Counted from the stretch's first letter, positions 1 through 11,592 are shown. The stretch: DNA of 64,000 nucleotides from Fagopyrum homotropicum (GCA_033239125.1 BSWB01000004.1:122521235-122585234); one strand, 5' to 3'. The notes: a model not told the origin generated them from the sequence alone. Numbers and translations are program-made.

Positions 1-2230
1 CTGTCTGTACTTGGCTCCAGAATCGGGAAGTAAATCGTCCATCTCTATCTGAAACTATGGTCTTAGGAACTCCATGTAACTTGACTATCTGATTCACGAA
101 TTCCTCTGCTAACTTGTTCACAGTCCAAGTTTCCTTGATAGGAATAAATCTTGCAGTCTTTGTTAATCGATCAACCACCACCCATATGGAGTCATAACCC
201 TTGCTACTACGTAGACTGGTTACAAAATCCATGGTGATGTGTTCCCATTTCCACTCCGGTATCTCCAATGATTGGAGTTCTCCTCCTGGCCTTTGGTGTT
301 CAATCTTAACTTGTTGACATGTTTGACACCGTGACACAAACTCAGCAATATCTTTCTTCATACCTTGCCACCAAAAGTAAGGTTTAATATCCCGATACAT
401 CTTGTTCGATCCTGGATGTATGGAATATGGTGTTGCATGGGCTTCCACAAGAATCCTTTTTCTAATCTCTTCATCTTGAGGAACACATACTCTTCCCTGA
501 TATCTCATTATATTGTCAGTATCGATATGGAAATCTGAAGATTCACCATTTCCGATCACTGACCTTATTTTGATTAAGTTAGGACAACTTAGTTGTTTTT
601 GTTGAATTTCCTTCAACCAATTGGGCACTATCTCCAAGGTACACAGATACCTTTGTTCTTTCTGAACCCATATTTCAATGCCACTACAAATCAGATCTTT
701 TTGTATTTCCACTTGTACAGTTAATCGAGCAATCGCTTTTTCTTGAGCTGACTTCCTACTCAAAGCATCAGCCACCACATTAGCTTTACCATGATGATAT
801 AGTATCTCTAAGTCATAATCCTTTATCAACTCCAACCACCTTCTTTGTCTCATATTCAACTCTTCCTAAGTGAATATGCACTTCAAACTCTTATGATGTG
901 TCATAATCATGCATGTTGTTCCAAGCAAGCAGTGCCACCAAATTTTCAGTGAACGAAGTACCGTTGCTAACTCTAAGGTATGTATTGGGTAGTTTTGTTC
1001 ATACTACCTCAATTGTCTTGATGCATATAATATGACTGTCATTCTACATCAGAACGCATTCCAAGTCCATTTTAGATGCACCAATGTAAACAATGAACTC
1101 TAGTGCTCTATTCGGCTAACCTAACACAGGTGCAGTAGTCAATCTCTTCTTTAACTCTTCAAGGCTTGATTGACACTTGTTAGTCCATACAAACTTTGCC
1201 TTCTTCTGAAATAGGTTGGTCATAGGTCTTGCTATGATGGAAAATCCTTTCACAAAACGTTTGTAGTATCCTGCTAATCCTAGAAACTACGTATATCCTT
1301 TACGTTTTTGGGTGGTTCCCATGCTAGCATAATTTCAATCCTGGATGAGTCAACTCTGATTCCATCTGCAGTGATCACGTGTCCTAAGAATGTTACTCCA
1401 TTCATCCAGAAGTCACACTTGAACAACTTGACATAAAGCTTCTCTTTCATCAATACTTGGAGAATTGCTTTTAAATGTTTTATGCTCTTCACTACTTCGT
1501 GAATAAGCCAATATGTCATCGGTAAAAACCACAACAAACCGAGTCCTGAATGTTGTCTTATGGATATCATCTTCTTGAATCTTCAACTTGTGATAGCCTG
1601 ACCGTAGGTCTATCTTGGAGAACACCTTTGCTCATTTTAACCGATCTAATAAACCATCAATTCGTGGTAGTAAAACTTGTTCTTAATCGTCATCTTATTC
1701 AGTTCTCTATAGTCGATACATAGCCTCATTGTACCATCTTTTTTCTTCATGAACAATACTGGCGCTCCCCATGGCGATACACTTGGCTGAATAAATCCTT
1801 TATTTGCCAATTTTTCCAATTGCTTCTTCAACTCAAGCATTTCCACATGTATCATTCTGTACGGAGCTTTAGAAATTGGTCTAGTTCCAGGCTCTAGATC
1901 GATTTTAAAGTCAACTTGCCTAGTAGGTGGCAATCCAGGTAATTTATCTTGAAAAACATCCTTAAACTCGTGTGCAACTGGAATGTATTTCAATTGAATC
2001 TTTCCTTCTTTCTCCAAAGCATAACATAAGTATGCTTCACATCCTTTCCTTCCCAGCTTACTTGCTTTCATCGCAGAGATCATCACTAGCGGGTCTAGTA
2101 GCTCACTTCCTTTGAACACATGACAAGTATCATCTATCTTATCCATATACTTGATCATCCAATCGATGCCTAGAATCACGTCATCATTATCCAATCCGGT
2201 AATAAGGATATCGGTTGGCTACTTTACTTG
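1..2230 (-). pseudogene. E1 pol remnant (protease, RT, RNase H, integrase)
   Basis: Pieces of a polyprotein lie in several frames. The rightmost part carries the protease C-terminal motif DVILGIDW. It is followed by the PR-RT linker with GLPP and the RT start (KAPYRM, SPWGAPVLF, KKKDGTMRLCIDYREL) near 1740-2000. The RT palm is damaged: the frame jumps from FRTRF straight to VVVFTDDIL near 1500-1560, so about 35 residues before the catalytic DD are missing. The RNase H end (VVADALSRK) is near 760-790. A zinc-binding CxxC (CQTC) is near 310-330. The integrase second catalytic Asp (IVSDRDGRF) is near 35-60. Stops and frameshifts throughout make it non-functional. Confidence 0.85.
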
Positions 2231-2470
2231 CCTAGCTTCCACGTAAACTTTGACTTTCTCCTCCTCTCACATTAGGACAAGATCCTTGAGTTAACATTAT
2301 CCCCTAGCCTCACAAAATTTATCATATCTCTAGGTTAACTACATTTGAAACATGTAGTTGGACTTTTTGATCAGTCCTTCTTGTAATAATTTAGGTCTCC
2401 ACAATTTAAAATGTTCTTCCCTCCAATTTCTTTTATGATCATGGTTGTGGAGAAGGCCTTGTTTCTTGAC

Positions 2471-2740
2471 TCACACGTCTCGTACTCGCAGGTTCAAGAA
2501 ACTTGGAGTAGACTTCTGCCTCTTTCCTCCAAATGTTGCTTCCAGGAAAGACTTTAACAAATTAGTCCAAATCCAACTCTTGAAAGTCTCGTAATCCACA
2601 ATGATTGAACGATTTCTCATCCACCAACTTGCACCAATGTTTTGCATGAAGGTTGCTGCAAGTTTCATCTTATACTTTTCTAGCTCTCCAATGTCTCCAA
2701 AAGTCATGTCCATGTGGTGCAAATACCAGTCAACTGTCAT
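2471..2740 (-). pseudogene. E1 gag fragment
   Basis: An 89-codon open stretch with capsid-like features of plant Ty3/gypsy gag: WYLHHMDMTFGDIGELEKYK followed by KLAATFMQNIGASWW, matching the usual helix and double-tryptophan region. The homologous frame continues slightly upstream (FNFKGSYG) before being lost. No zinc knuckle is recognisable between here and the protease remnant at about 2230. The gene is truncated at both ends, and the family assignment rests on residue pattern and position. Confidence 0.6.
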
Positions 2741-2770
2741 GCCATAACTTCCTTTGAAGTTAAAAACTCC

Positions 2771-3379
2771 CCTTCCTCGTTCTACCTTCCACCACTACTC
2801 CGATTCATGTTCATCGGTTTCTACATGATAACTCACATGTATTGGCATACCATAGCTGGAGTCTTCCGTGGATCCATCCGTCATTGTAATGTGTTACTCA
2901 TTGCTACGACACTTGTCTTCTATACGATACCGTGTATATTTCTTTCCATGGTAGTAGGAATCATCTCTTGCATATGCTCACGTGTAACTCGATTGGATAA
3001 GATACTTCACCCCACCTCATACTATCAAAATGGTTCTCCCGTCACGGTTTCGAGAAACCGGAACATTCAAGATCGTTCTCTCTTCATATATATCCATTAC
3101 TTATAACAGTAGTGATATCTGTCAGAATACTATAATCTTAACAAGTTAGAGAGAGAGAACTACACTTACAAGGAGTCACGCTGAGGAGTGGAAGGCAATG
3201 TCTTTACCCACAATCCCGACTATGCATATGATTTTAAATCCATTAAAACCATATGTTAGTAATTTCCAAAATCTTTTGAAAACTTAAATGTCCTTTAAAA
3301 ACCAACCCGGACTGGGTTGTAGTTAGGTTAAACTATCATGTCTCATCTCAAGTCACATGTGCCCTTGTTGTCAACCTAA
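2771..3379 (-). other. E1 leader and lost gag N-terminus
   Basis: Between the gag remnant and the primer site there is no minus-strand reading frame with recognisable similarity. An open plus-strand frame at 2714-3106 runs antisense to the gag start and has no family features, so I do not treat it as a gene. The segment is best read as 5' leader plus decayed gag start. Confidence 0.5.
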
Positions 3380-3391
3380 GCTCTGATACCA
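3380..3391 (-). promoter_or_regulatory. E1 primer-binding site, initiator tRNA-Met type
   Basis: On the minus strand the site reads TGGTATCAGAGC, complementary to the 3' end of plant initiator tRNA-Met. It lies three bases from the LTR end, where minus-strand DNA synthesis would be primed. It fixes the orientation of E1 and the inner end of its 5' LTR. Confidence 0.9.
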
Positions 3392-3394
3392 ATC

Positions 3395-5915
3395 TGTAAC
3401 GACCCGAGTTTTAAGTAACCCAAGACGTCACTAGGCTAAGGACCACACAGTGGGTCCCATCAGTTAGCCTGACAACAACTTCACCAATAGGACCTTGCAA
3501 CAAGAAGCACGAAGAAATAATGAAAACTTTCAACCTGTCATTTAGAAAACATTTTCATAACAACCGTGCATGTAGTTAGTATGTATATCCCAAAACGACA
3601 CTTTAAAACATGACACCTGAATAGGTGTCTTAAAACTTCAGCCTGAAATCAACATGTGTACACAGTTGCACACAACCAACAAAAGACTCGCTTGCAAGCG
3701 ATTATTTTCAAAAGCAAGTTCAACCAACCCTTGGGTTAACACTGCCCCGGCTGTCCACACCCTGCAGCTGACATCCCTGAAGCGTTCCTATGATCAGCAT
3801 TACCTAAAAAGATTCGGTTTAAAACCGTTAGCTACCGATCATAATCTATCCACGAGAGATTATATCAACACATCACATCACAACAAATATATTCAAATAC
3901 CATATACCGTGCTCATGAGATGATATCATGCTTTTATGAATGATGCACGTGAATGCAGTATGAAATTTACAATTTTCGATCCCGGACCCATTAATCCGGA
4001 ACCATTGCTTATACGGTTCTGGCTTTGGTGTGAGCTCACCATTGCACAGATTAGGTTAATTCAGACATTTGCTCTTAGGTCGTAGCCAGACTGATCAAGT
4101 CTACGGGCCAGGCTTTCTCGTGGTGAGTTATGGTCTTAACTCCTAACCACATGCAACATTTTGCCATTCATGTTAATGCAACCATTTACCATTTTCATTA
4201 GGTGTGCGACCCGAGCCTGAAGTCCATCAGACTCGGTGTCATTCTTATACAAACGCAAGTGATCCGGGCTTGGCCGAGCTCCGGTATTCACTGCAAAATA
4301 CTCGCTTCACATACTCTTGACCTTTACAAGTCATCATCATATCACATGCCTCAAAAGGCTTATCATCTCATACATAATCATGTTTCAGCAAGCTTATCAT
4401 GTCATTCAATAGCACGCCTCAATAGGCTAACACATGTTCATTTAACCACTTCTCATAATTATGACATGATAATAATCACAACAACATTAAGCATGCTTTA
4501 CACATCATAACGTTATTTTCATCATAAACACATCAAGCATGCTTCACACATAACACATCTCAATGCATATCAACATTCACATTTCAGCACAACAAGGCAT
4601 TTCAAAACAACAGCACAAATCAACACAGTGAGATATAAATCTCTCAGGCACGGGTTTCTGCAGATCGAAGCTAAGTAAGTCCGAAGACTTACCTGGATAC
4701 GCTCACTGAGCAACTAAGCTATAGTTAGTCTACCGTCTTCAACACCACCTGTCGAGAATATCAAATTCCTCGTATTAAACTTCTTGCTTCAACCATCAAT
4801 TAAATTCATTCCTTTGAATTTAATTAGCTTATAGCGTTTTCTAGATTCCTAATTTAATTAATTAATCTTTAATTAATTAATTAAATTTCATCAGAATAAC
4901 CTTTTGCCCGCAGGCAGTTTCTCAACCCAACTATCATCAGATCTCATCAAATAAATAGTCCATAATCACCAGAATATTGTAACGAGCATAATGGAATTTC
5001 CAATTATCCATTTTGACAAGCCTAAGGTCAATTTAGGCCAAATCGCAATACTGAAAACGAATAAATTCATAACTTATTCGTTACTAACCCGATTGACGAT
5101 CCGAAAGAAGATTCGGAATCACAGCGACGCAGGCTACGCTCGGACACCATCAGATTCACCGGAATCTGAGCAACGGGACCGGACATATAAGGGGTAGGCT
5201 CGACCTGACCTTCACTTCAACGGAAACGCATAAACTCGGTACCAAAATGAAGAGGACGAAGAGAGGAATCCGAAAACTCAAACGGAATTGAAATCGGATT
5301 ACAAACGAAGAGTAGATCTGAATTTGAAGGTTGAGAGAAATCAGAGCTTTTACGAGGAAACGTGAAAGGAAATGAATTAATAAATGAATTTCCGCTATTT
5401 ATAGCGAAGACGATAATTATCCTTTAGCAAAGTCGATAATTATCCTTTTATCGATCCGAAGGCGGTTTGAGCCCCTTCTCCAAACTTCTCGAAATTGGAA
5501 TAATAAATCTGACATATTGTGTGGATATTTATTCCGCAACTTCCTCGGAAAACGCGTATTCCTAAGCCGTCTTTCTTAGCCGCTAAGAAACGAAATAGCG
5601 ATTCTTTTGACCATTTTGACTTTCCATGTTATTTCATATCTAGAACATATCCGATGTCCTGATCATTTCTCTCAACTGAAATTTTATTAATTGAAGCTCC
5701 CAAATGCTCCAAATAATACCAAAGGATAAAAATTATTCCCCGGAGGAAAAAGTGAAAATTTCCCCATAAGTCCAAATTTACGTCAGGATCGTGACGGTGG
5801 AATTCATACTCGTCATCTACACACAATTCGCGAGTTATGAGTCAATTGTTATCGATGATTAACTTAATCACTCTTAATCATCCTTTATTAGGATTCGAAA
5901 ATCCTAACTTTTACA
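3395..5915 (-). repeat. E1 5' LTR (2521 bp)
   Basis: The LTR begins TGTAACGACC and ends TTTTACA on the plus strand, giving TG...CA termini. The inner end lies next to the primer site. The outer end falls exactly where the protease frame of E2 breaks off after its CCN residues. An inverted repeat near 4672-4693 (TAAGTC/GACTTA) is shared with solo LTR G, showing that the two LTRs belong to one family. AT-rich runs lie near 4845-4890. No coding sequence is evident. Confidence 0.8.
5395..5404 (-). promoter_or_regulatory. E1 LTR TATA box
   Basis: The minus strand reads CTATAAATAG, a strong TATA consensus about 510 bp from the outer LTR end and pointing toward the internal region. It is the likely core promoter of E1. 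No transcript evidence is available from sequence. Confidence 0.5.
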
Positions 5916-7110
5916 GTTACAGCAATACCCACTATCAATAATAACAGCAAACAATTGTCCCGAAATTAAACGAGTGTTAAAGAGATTCTCCCTTTGTGAG
6001 ACATCGGGAACGAGTTCGCTTGCTTGTAGGGCCTTTTTTGTGACAAGGCAGAAATCTCCCACAGGAGCACGAGCTTCAACTTCAACACCTTCTATGATTG
6101 GAGCTACTGTTTCATAGTCATCTTCGGATTCATGATTCTCGGTGACCTTTCCCCAAATGCATTCAATTAAACCTTACGGGGATTAGGGCACTCCCGGGCA
6201 TAATGACCATGCTCATAACACTTGTAGCACTTCACTTCTCTAGTCCGGCTCGTTTCTGGTGTTGGTGGAATACTTGGAAGAGGGGCACTAGGGTTAGAGG
6301 TGGAGGTTGCCTTGGGAGCTACTGTTGGGGATGAACCGGTTGTTTGGGTAGGACGATTATTTCGAGAGGGTTCAATGGATTCATGACTTGTCCCTCTTCT
6401 TGTTGATCCGGATGCCTTACGTTTTTGGATGACATTATAGGTGTGAGTAGCATGGTGAAGGGCATCAGTTAGGCTTCTGTGTCGGAGTTGTTCAACTATT
6501 TTGGACACATCGGGGTTAAGCCCAGATAGGAACTTGGCTAGGATATAGTCGTCGGGTTGTCGGGTTCCCGATCTCTGAAGGAGAGTTCTCAACTCTTTGT
6601 GGTACCCGTCTGGAGTTCGGTTACCTTGACGTAGCCTTTCCAGTTTGAGCAACAACTGTTGCTTGTAATCCGAAGGTATGAACCGAGCACGCATCCTTCT
6701 ATGGAGTTCAAACCAAGTGTTGATGCGTGGTTGTTGATGTGCCTCCACATATTCCAATTCTTCCTGCCACCAAGTTAGAGAAAAATCAACAAAATGAATA
6801 GTAGCAGCTTCAATCTTTTCATACTCGTTAAAATCATAATAACGGAAGACTTGTTCAGCCTTAGTCTCTCACTATGGTCCTAGTTTCTGGTCCGGTCTCT
6901 ATCTCGGTTTCTATCTTGGTTTCTACTTGCATGGCTATTCACACTCATACTCCGATCCCGGCCTCTACGAGGTGGTCCCTGGTTACTACCTCCTTGACTT
7001 TGTTCAGGTGGGGCGGGAGGTAGTCGTCTTAGAAGCTCCGCTAGTTGGGCTTCAAGGCGGTCAATACGTGGGTCGGCTTGGTTGATCCCATTACCATTGA
7101 CGGATGTCAT
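5916..7110 (-). pseudogene. E2 gag and start of protease
   Basis: From the ATG at 7110 the frame encodes a basic, arginine-rich N-terminus with a proline/glutamine stretch and stops near 6880. After a frameshift the capsid region resumes (WFELHRRMRARFIPSDYKQQ, then LRQGNRTPDGY). A CCHC zinc knuckle near 6180-6215 reads CYKCYEHGHYARECPN. A stop follows at 6167. In another frame an acidic linker leads into RENLF and the protease active-site region DSG near 5930-5990. The frame ends where the LTR of E1 begins. Frameshifts and stops mean no intact Gag is made. Confidence 0.8.
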
Positions 7111-8105
7111 CTTGTGTTTTGGGCTACAAAACAAACAAAACCAAGTGTCCAAAGGTATAACAAAACCAAGTGTTCAAAAGGCAAAACCGAAAGTAATAAA
7201 AATGTCGATTTTGTGACCGAAATGGTGTCGGATGGCTAAAAAATCCTTTAGGTCACGGCAAAGCGATGAGTTGGATTTGGAGGCCCGTTTTCCTTCTCGG
7301 AAAGGTATAATAATTGGAATTCTGAGTTCGGATGCCTTTTTTCCGCAAAACTGCAAAACCGGTCGTTTTTCACCTTTTCTAGTTTCTTCGCCTATCACAC
7401 AAAACAAACTAAAAGGGCAAAAGGTTAGCAACAAAAATGTTCTCTCTCTCTCCTCTCTCAAGTGTATTTCTCCTCACACTCACTCAAGTGTTTGATAGTG
7501 TTTGGGTTCACACAACTCCCCTTTTCCTTTGCTTCGAGGCAAAGCTCTCACTCACCTTTTCCAATGCACTAGGCAATGCCCTCCACTCAAATATTTCACT
7601 TGGTAACAAAATTTCGCAAGATTTCCAAGATAGTTCACAAGGTAAACAAGATATTCCAATATGCAATATAACTTCAGAAAAGCAAACACAAAGGGCAACA
7701 AAAGCAACAACAAATACGAGCCTTCCGGCGAGTATTTACTTAGTCCCTAACAAGTAGTTAGTCAAAGCAATAACAAGCGTTTTCCCCAAAACGTGCGGGT
7801 TGTGTTTTGGTTGGCTAGAACACTCAAGAATAACTTTGATAACAATTTGAATAACACTCACAACTTTGATAATAATTTCAACGATAGTACTCAAACAATT
7901 TTTTTTTTCAACTCTACTGCATGATATAAAATATGCTTTCGTTTTTTTTTTTTGAATAAAAGGTCAACAAGATCTCTCTAAAGACTCACAAGAAAGAAGA
8001 TTGCAAGAACCAAAATTTTGGGGAACTACTCAAAATTGCAAAAACTAAAAACAAGTTTACGTAAGCAATTCGTACCCCGAAAGCTTAAGGAAATCGCACC
8101 GTTGG
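7111..8105 (-). other. E2 5' leader
   Basis: Non-coding leader between primer site and gag, AT-rich with homopolymer runs near 7900-7950. Short open frames on both strands (for example 7232-7495 plus and 7174-7461 minus) overlap each other and show no recognisable domains. I see nothing else here. Confidence 0.6.
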
Positions 8106-8117
8106 GCTCTGATACCA
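8106..8117 (-). promoter_or_regulatory. E2 primer-binding site, initiator tRNA-Met type
   Basis: The minus strand reads TGGTATCAGAGC, identical to the sites of E1 and E3. Two bases separate it from the LTR end TGATGCGC. It identifies E2 as a separate minus-strand element. Confidence 0.9.
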
Positions 8118-8119
8118 CT

Positions 8120-8820
8120 TGATGCGCTCTTCGTTAGTTGAACGCGAGGATCCACCGGTGTTGTTCCTCCGACCACCTCTTTTTGTTTATTTTCGATTTA
8201 TGGGATATGTCAAGCAAGGAATCGTCCAACCTCGCACCTTGGATCTCCTTGGCTCGAGATCTTCTTTCCTCGGAATCGCACTTCGGAAATTGGATCTCCT
8301 TTGTCCTCCTAGCCTCGCACCGTAAGGATACCACTCGGCCTCTCACCTTGTGGGTTTCGAAACATTGGCCTCTCACCTTAGTCTCTAGGTTTGTTTTACT
8401 CAAAGTGAAAACACAACTTTTGATTGAACTCAACTCTATAATCCGATTAAAACATGTGTGGGAGAAGGCCTTATATGGGCTGAAAATTCAGCACCAACTC
8501 CCCACAATAATAGTTTACAAGTAGTTCAAGAGTTGTGATATTGAATAAAGGCAAACCTAGGGTCTTTCAACCAACAACTTCAAGCAAATAAATGGCCTAA
8601 AAACCATAAATATGGCCGGCCAATTAGAGCTCCAAGAGTCCAAAAACGTGGCTGAATAAGTGTCCCAACTAATGTGGTTTTAATCCCTTGACAAGGTTGG
8701 CTTAAGTACAAGTGAACACTTGTATTAATCAACCTTCGTTATTCCATAATATCATGCATTAGTAGGCATTATATCATGAAATAAAATCAAGCATGACCAC
8801 ATAAAATAAAAAATGTTACA
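8120..8820 (-). repeat. E2 5' LTR (about 701 bp)
   Basis: The inner end is fixed by the primer site (plus-strand start TGATGCGC). The outer end is placed at ...GTTACA because that gives TG...CA termini. No second LTR is available in the window to confirm it. The region has no strong coding signal. Confidence 0.55.
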
Positions 8821-8834
8821 TCTAAGGTTTAAAG

Positions 8835-9023
8835 TTATCCGGCATCCTCAATCGCCTCAAGTATGTTCACCAAGTGATAGTCATGGACGTCCTCAAATGC
8901 CGGAGCTCCGAAAGGGTGGTAGGTCAAAGTGGTTTGGCCTAGCATGCGGGCTCTAGCTCGAGTGAGAGGTGTTGATCTTGGTGCTGTCACATTAGTCTCG
9001 TTGCTTATGTCCGGCGGGCTCAC
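8835..9023 (-). pseudogene. Short ORF with TRARAR motif, origin unclear
   Basis: A 62-codon frame that is in phase with the H gag frame after two stops. It contains PLTRARARMLGQ and ends with a TAA 15 bp from the E2 LTR. A TRARAR-like motif near a C-terminus is common in chromovirus polyproteins (compare GPITRSRAKA in E3), yet no polypurine tract separates it from the LTR, so a tandem-element explanation is not supported. It could be a recombination scar or a stretch of H. I assign no function. Confidence 0.3.
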
Positions 9024-9098
9024 ATTAAGTTGTTCCTATTGTCTTGGTTGTTGTCCCTTCCTAGGTAGGCGGCATCTTGCTCCTTCATTCTTTGAAGG

Positions 9099-9869
9099 CT
9101 AGTTTTTCTGACTTCCTTCAACTCCGTGATCATTGTTGAGGGAAAATATTTGAGTTTGTGCAGCATGAGTTAACTTTGCTCCTGGATCTCTTGAATTCCG
9201 ATTCCCATTATCGACTTTCCTATGGGAATACCTCTCAATCACTTGGGCTTTCTTCTCAATGAAGTCCCAAGCGTCATCCTCTCTCATGTCCATGAAAGTT
9301 CCGCATGAAAGGGATTGAAGCTTGAATTGCGTTTCTACATCCAGCCCCTTGTAGTAGATCTCCAATAATTCCAGCTTTGGAGTGTCGTGATGCGGGCAAT
9401 CTAATAGAAGATCTTGAAACCTTTCCCAAGATTTAAACAAGCTTTTGTTAGGTTTCACGTAAAAAGCATTAATCTTTCCTCTTAACTCCACCGTCTTGGA
9501 TGGCTGAAAGAACTTGGTGACGAATTCCGAAGTCAAATCCTCCCATGTGTTAAGTCTTCCAGCCGGAAGAGCTTGGTACCAAGACAAAGCCTTGTCCTTC
9601 AAGGAGTAGAAGAACGGTTTTATCTTGTAATTGTTGTTGACAGTTCTCTTCGGCTTCATTGTCTACATAAGAATCTCGAAATTCTGTAAGTGTTGGTGTG
9701 GAGATTCAGCATCCGTTCCACCAAATTGACTTTGGCGAACCATGATTTCTCTTTTGATCTCCCTTAACTTTCGCTTCAAAGTCTTCTCAAGTTCGGGATC
9801 AAAAGGAACAAGGTCTTTCGTGGATCTAGACCTTCGCATACACCTAAAATTGTGAAAAAAATCGCTCAA
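9099..9869 (-). pseudogene. H gag, Athila type, internally deleted
   Basis: The start MRRSR...DLVPFDPELEKTL near 9820-9840 matches the N-terminus of D gag. About 100 residues seen in D are missing before the QFGG...ESPHQHL motif. An in-frame stop at 9660-9662 splits the gene. The capsid core follows (FYSLKDKALSWYQALP, then TKFFQPSKTVELRGKI, then SWERFQDLLLDCPHH), and the copy ends in a stop at 9099. Gag forms the virus-like particle in this family. The deletion and stop make this copy non-functional. Confidence 0.85.
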
Positions 9870-9941
9870 AAAGAAAAATCAAATAACAAGAGCAAAGCTC
9901 CCAAGCTCGAAAACCGAGAGCCGAATTTGGCCTAAACCAAA

Positions 9942-9959
9942 TCCCCGGCAACGGCGCCA
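9942..9959 (-). promoter_or_regulatory. H primer-binding site, tRNA-Asp type
   Basis: The minus strand reads TGGCGCCGTTGCCGGGGA, the standard Athila primer site matching the 3' end of tRNA-Asp. It is intact and lies just inside the LTR end. Confidence 0.9.
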
Positions 9960-9965
9960 AAAACT

Positions 9966-11592
9966 TGTTTGCTCAAAAGTGTGTGCGTGTAAATCTTAAA
10001 TTTATAAAACTGAAATTAAAGCAAGCGAACCCGCAGTGTACGGATCGGCGTAGTAAAGCAAGAATTCCAGAGTATCGAACTTAGGGATTTGGGGGGAATA
10101 AATTCAGTTCACAAATTATCAAGCAAGTAAATATAGAAGCTTTGCAAATAATATTGGGAAAACAACAATTCTAAAGATCCGGATATCCAATTATGGCAAT
10201 TGATTTAAGATATTCTATAGATGTAAGGACAAAGTCGGGATTGCAAAGGTATATCTAATGTAAGGTTATGTACGGTGAAGTCCCAAGACCCTATATGTCT
10301 TACCCAAAGGCTCTCTCTATAAAGATTGTTGAAGCTGCAGTATAGAAAAGATCAAAGGATAAGAATTACTCTCAAATACCCATGCCCAAACCCAAGGGAT
10401 CAAAGACAAGCCAAAACGGTTAAGGTTGTGACACTCCAAACTGAAATAGAGGATGTTGAGTCTCACTACTACCTAGAAAAGGCAAGCCAAGGCTATGTTA
10501 AAGCATATCTTTAACTTTGAATCAAAGCAAAATCAAAGGACGTACGACAGAGGAAACCGCGGTTGGATCTTGAAGAACCACGGCCGTGGAAGTCAAGAAC
10601 AGACCGTGGAAATCCTCGACTACGAGGTTTCTGATAACTCTCAGGGTCCAATTTGTTTACGATCAATCTATCATTATCTAAGCCACAACTACCAACCCTT
10701 CACCTTAGAATCGCTAAAGGGTTTTAGCCAATAACCATCATCATTGAATCAAAAATCAAGTTTAAAAGAGAGAAAAGGTAAAACTCCGAAAACTCATTAA
10801 TAATCGAATAGTCAATCTCGAAAACAATAAACAAGTATATGTGTTCAATGAAAGTGGAATAGGGAACATAAATCCTCACAACAATCTACAGGAACAATGA
10901 AGAACGGGATGTCAATCCGCCTTCGAATGTAAACCCTAAGATCTTTCTAAGTACGCAATCTCGAAATGCGTCCTTCTCGGGATCTTCCCTGTACACAATG
11001 GAATCTTTCTAAGCAATCTCCAATGAAATGTAGCGTATGCAGCCGTCTATGCGAGTCTCCTCAATTTCTCCATTCTTTAGCCTTTTTATAGGGAAAAGTA
11101 GGGTTACGAAAAAGCCCGATAACCGTCGCTGACGTGGCAAATATAACACGTGGCAACCGTTATAAGAATCACGGTCTAGTGTAAACTTCCACGATCGTGG
11201 TTCTGGTCGTGGAACCTTTCTGTTGCTCTCGACATAACTTTCCACGCCCTCAATGACAAAACCACGGTCGTGGAACTCTTGGTTTGGCCGTGATTTGTCA
11301 AATTCCTTTGTAAAAGCCTTTATTTTGTAAAGTTCTCTAATCATGCTCCTTCCTTATCTTCTCCAATGCATCCTCTTGATGCCTAGCATGATCAAATACT
11401 CCTACTCCCTCATATATGCTCCAATCCAAGCCTTTATTCACCTAAAAACAGAACAAACCTTGTGTAGATCTCTATATCGACAAAATAGGTGAATGTGCTC
11501 ATAAATGCTTCAAACTCTCATCCATGTACACAACTAAAAGGGAAAAACAATCAAAACAAGTGCCTAAAATATGGTCATATTTCATGTTATCA
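9966..11592 (-). repeat. H 5' LTR (1627 bp)
   Basis: Plus-strand termini TGTTTGCTC...GTTATCA. It contains the conserved LTR block GTACACTGCGGGTTCGC on the minus strand (10025-10041). A half-site/palindrome/half-site array lies at 10557-10609 and a second cluster of ACGG/CCGT sites at about 11165-11295. The short open frames inside it are not conserved with the other LTRs. Confidence 0.85.
11092..11100 (-). promoter_or_regulatory. H LTR TATA box
   Basis: The minus strand reads TATAAAAAG, directed toward gag. The B LTR carries the same TATAAAAAG at 57724-57732. Likely core promoter. Confidence 0.45.

Larger units (their letters stand above)
1..5915 (-). mobile_element. E1: Tekay-like Ty3/gypsy element, partial, decayed
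   Basis: Minus-strand LTR retrotransposon running off the left edge. Reading leftward it has a 5' LTR (3395-5915), an initiator-tRNA-Met primer site, a gag remnant, then protease, RT, RNase H and integrase in the usual Ty3/gypsy order. The integrase is cut by the window edge and the 3' LTR is not in view. The pol sequence and the very long LTR are most like the Tekay/Del chromoviruses; that assignment is from memory. The LTR ends in TG...CA and abuts a protease reading frame of element E2 on its right side, so E1 inserted into E2. GTTAC at 5916-5920 is the candidate target duplication, but its partner lies outside the window. Confidence 0.85.
5916..8820 (-). mobile_element. E2: chromovirus-like Ty3/gypsy element, 5' part only
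   Basis: Minus-strand element with a 5' LTR (about 8120-8820), tRNA-Met primer site, leader and gag through the start of protease. It is then interrupted by E1 at 5915/5916. The rest of pol and the 3' LTR lie beyond E1, outside the window. The protease text before the break (ending IIDSGYCCN) parallels IVDGGSCCNIV in E3, so E2 and E3 are distant relatives. E2 itself sits inside Athila-type element H, with TCTAA at 8821-8825 the candidate target duplication. The outer LTR border is less certain than the inner one. Confidence 0.75.
8821..11592 (-). mobile_element. H: Athila-type element, 5' part only
   Basis: Minus-strand Athila-type element with a 5' LTR (9966-11592), tRNA-Asp-type primer site and a shortened gag, cut at 8820 by E2. 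Its downstream part lies beyond E2, outside the window. At 11593 the sequence becomes the interior of an Athila LTR on the plus strand (element F), so H inserted into the 5' LTR of F. TATCC at 11593-11597 is the candidate target duplication. The LTR carries the CCACGGCCGTGG-type palindromes of the B/D/I group. Confidence 0.8.

Noticed and set aside
2714..3106. 130-codon plus-strand frame
   Set aside because: It lies antisense to the gag start of E1, has no domain features and no counterpart in other elements.
3380..3391. tRNA-like sequence ends at primer sites
   Set aside because: Only 12-18 bases match tRNA 3' ends; no cloverleaf follows, so these are primer-binding sites and not tRNA genes.
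8821..9023. Tandem E2-like element sharing the LTR at 8120-8820
   Set aside because: No polypurine tract precedes the LTR on that side and the frame is in phase with Athila gag, so a shared-LTR tandem is not supported.
10557..10609. CRISPR-like or satellite interpretation of the recurring palindromes
   Set aside because: The copies are dispersed at homologous places in separate retroelements, not tandem with equal spacers, and the genome is a plant.
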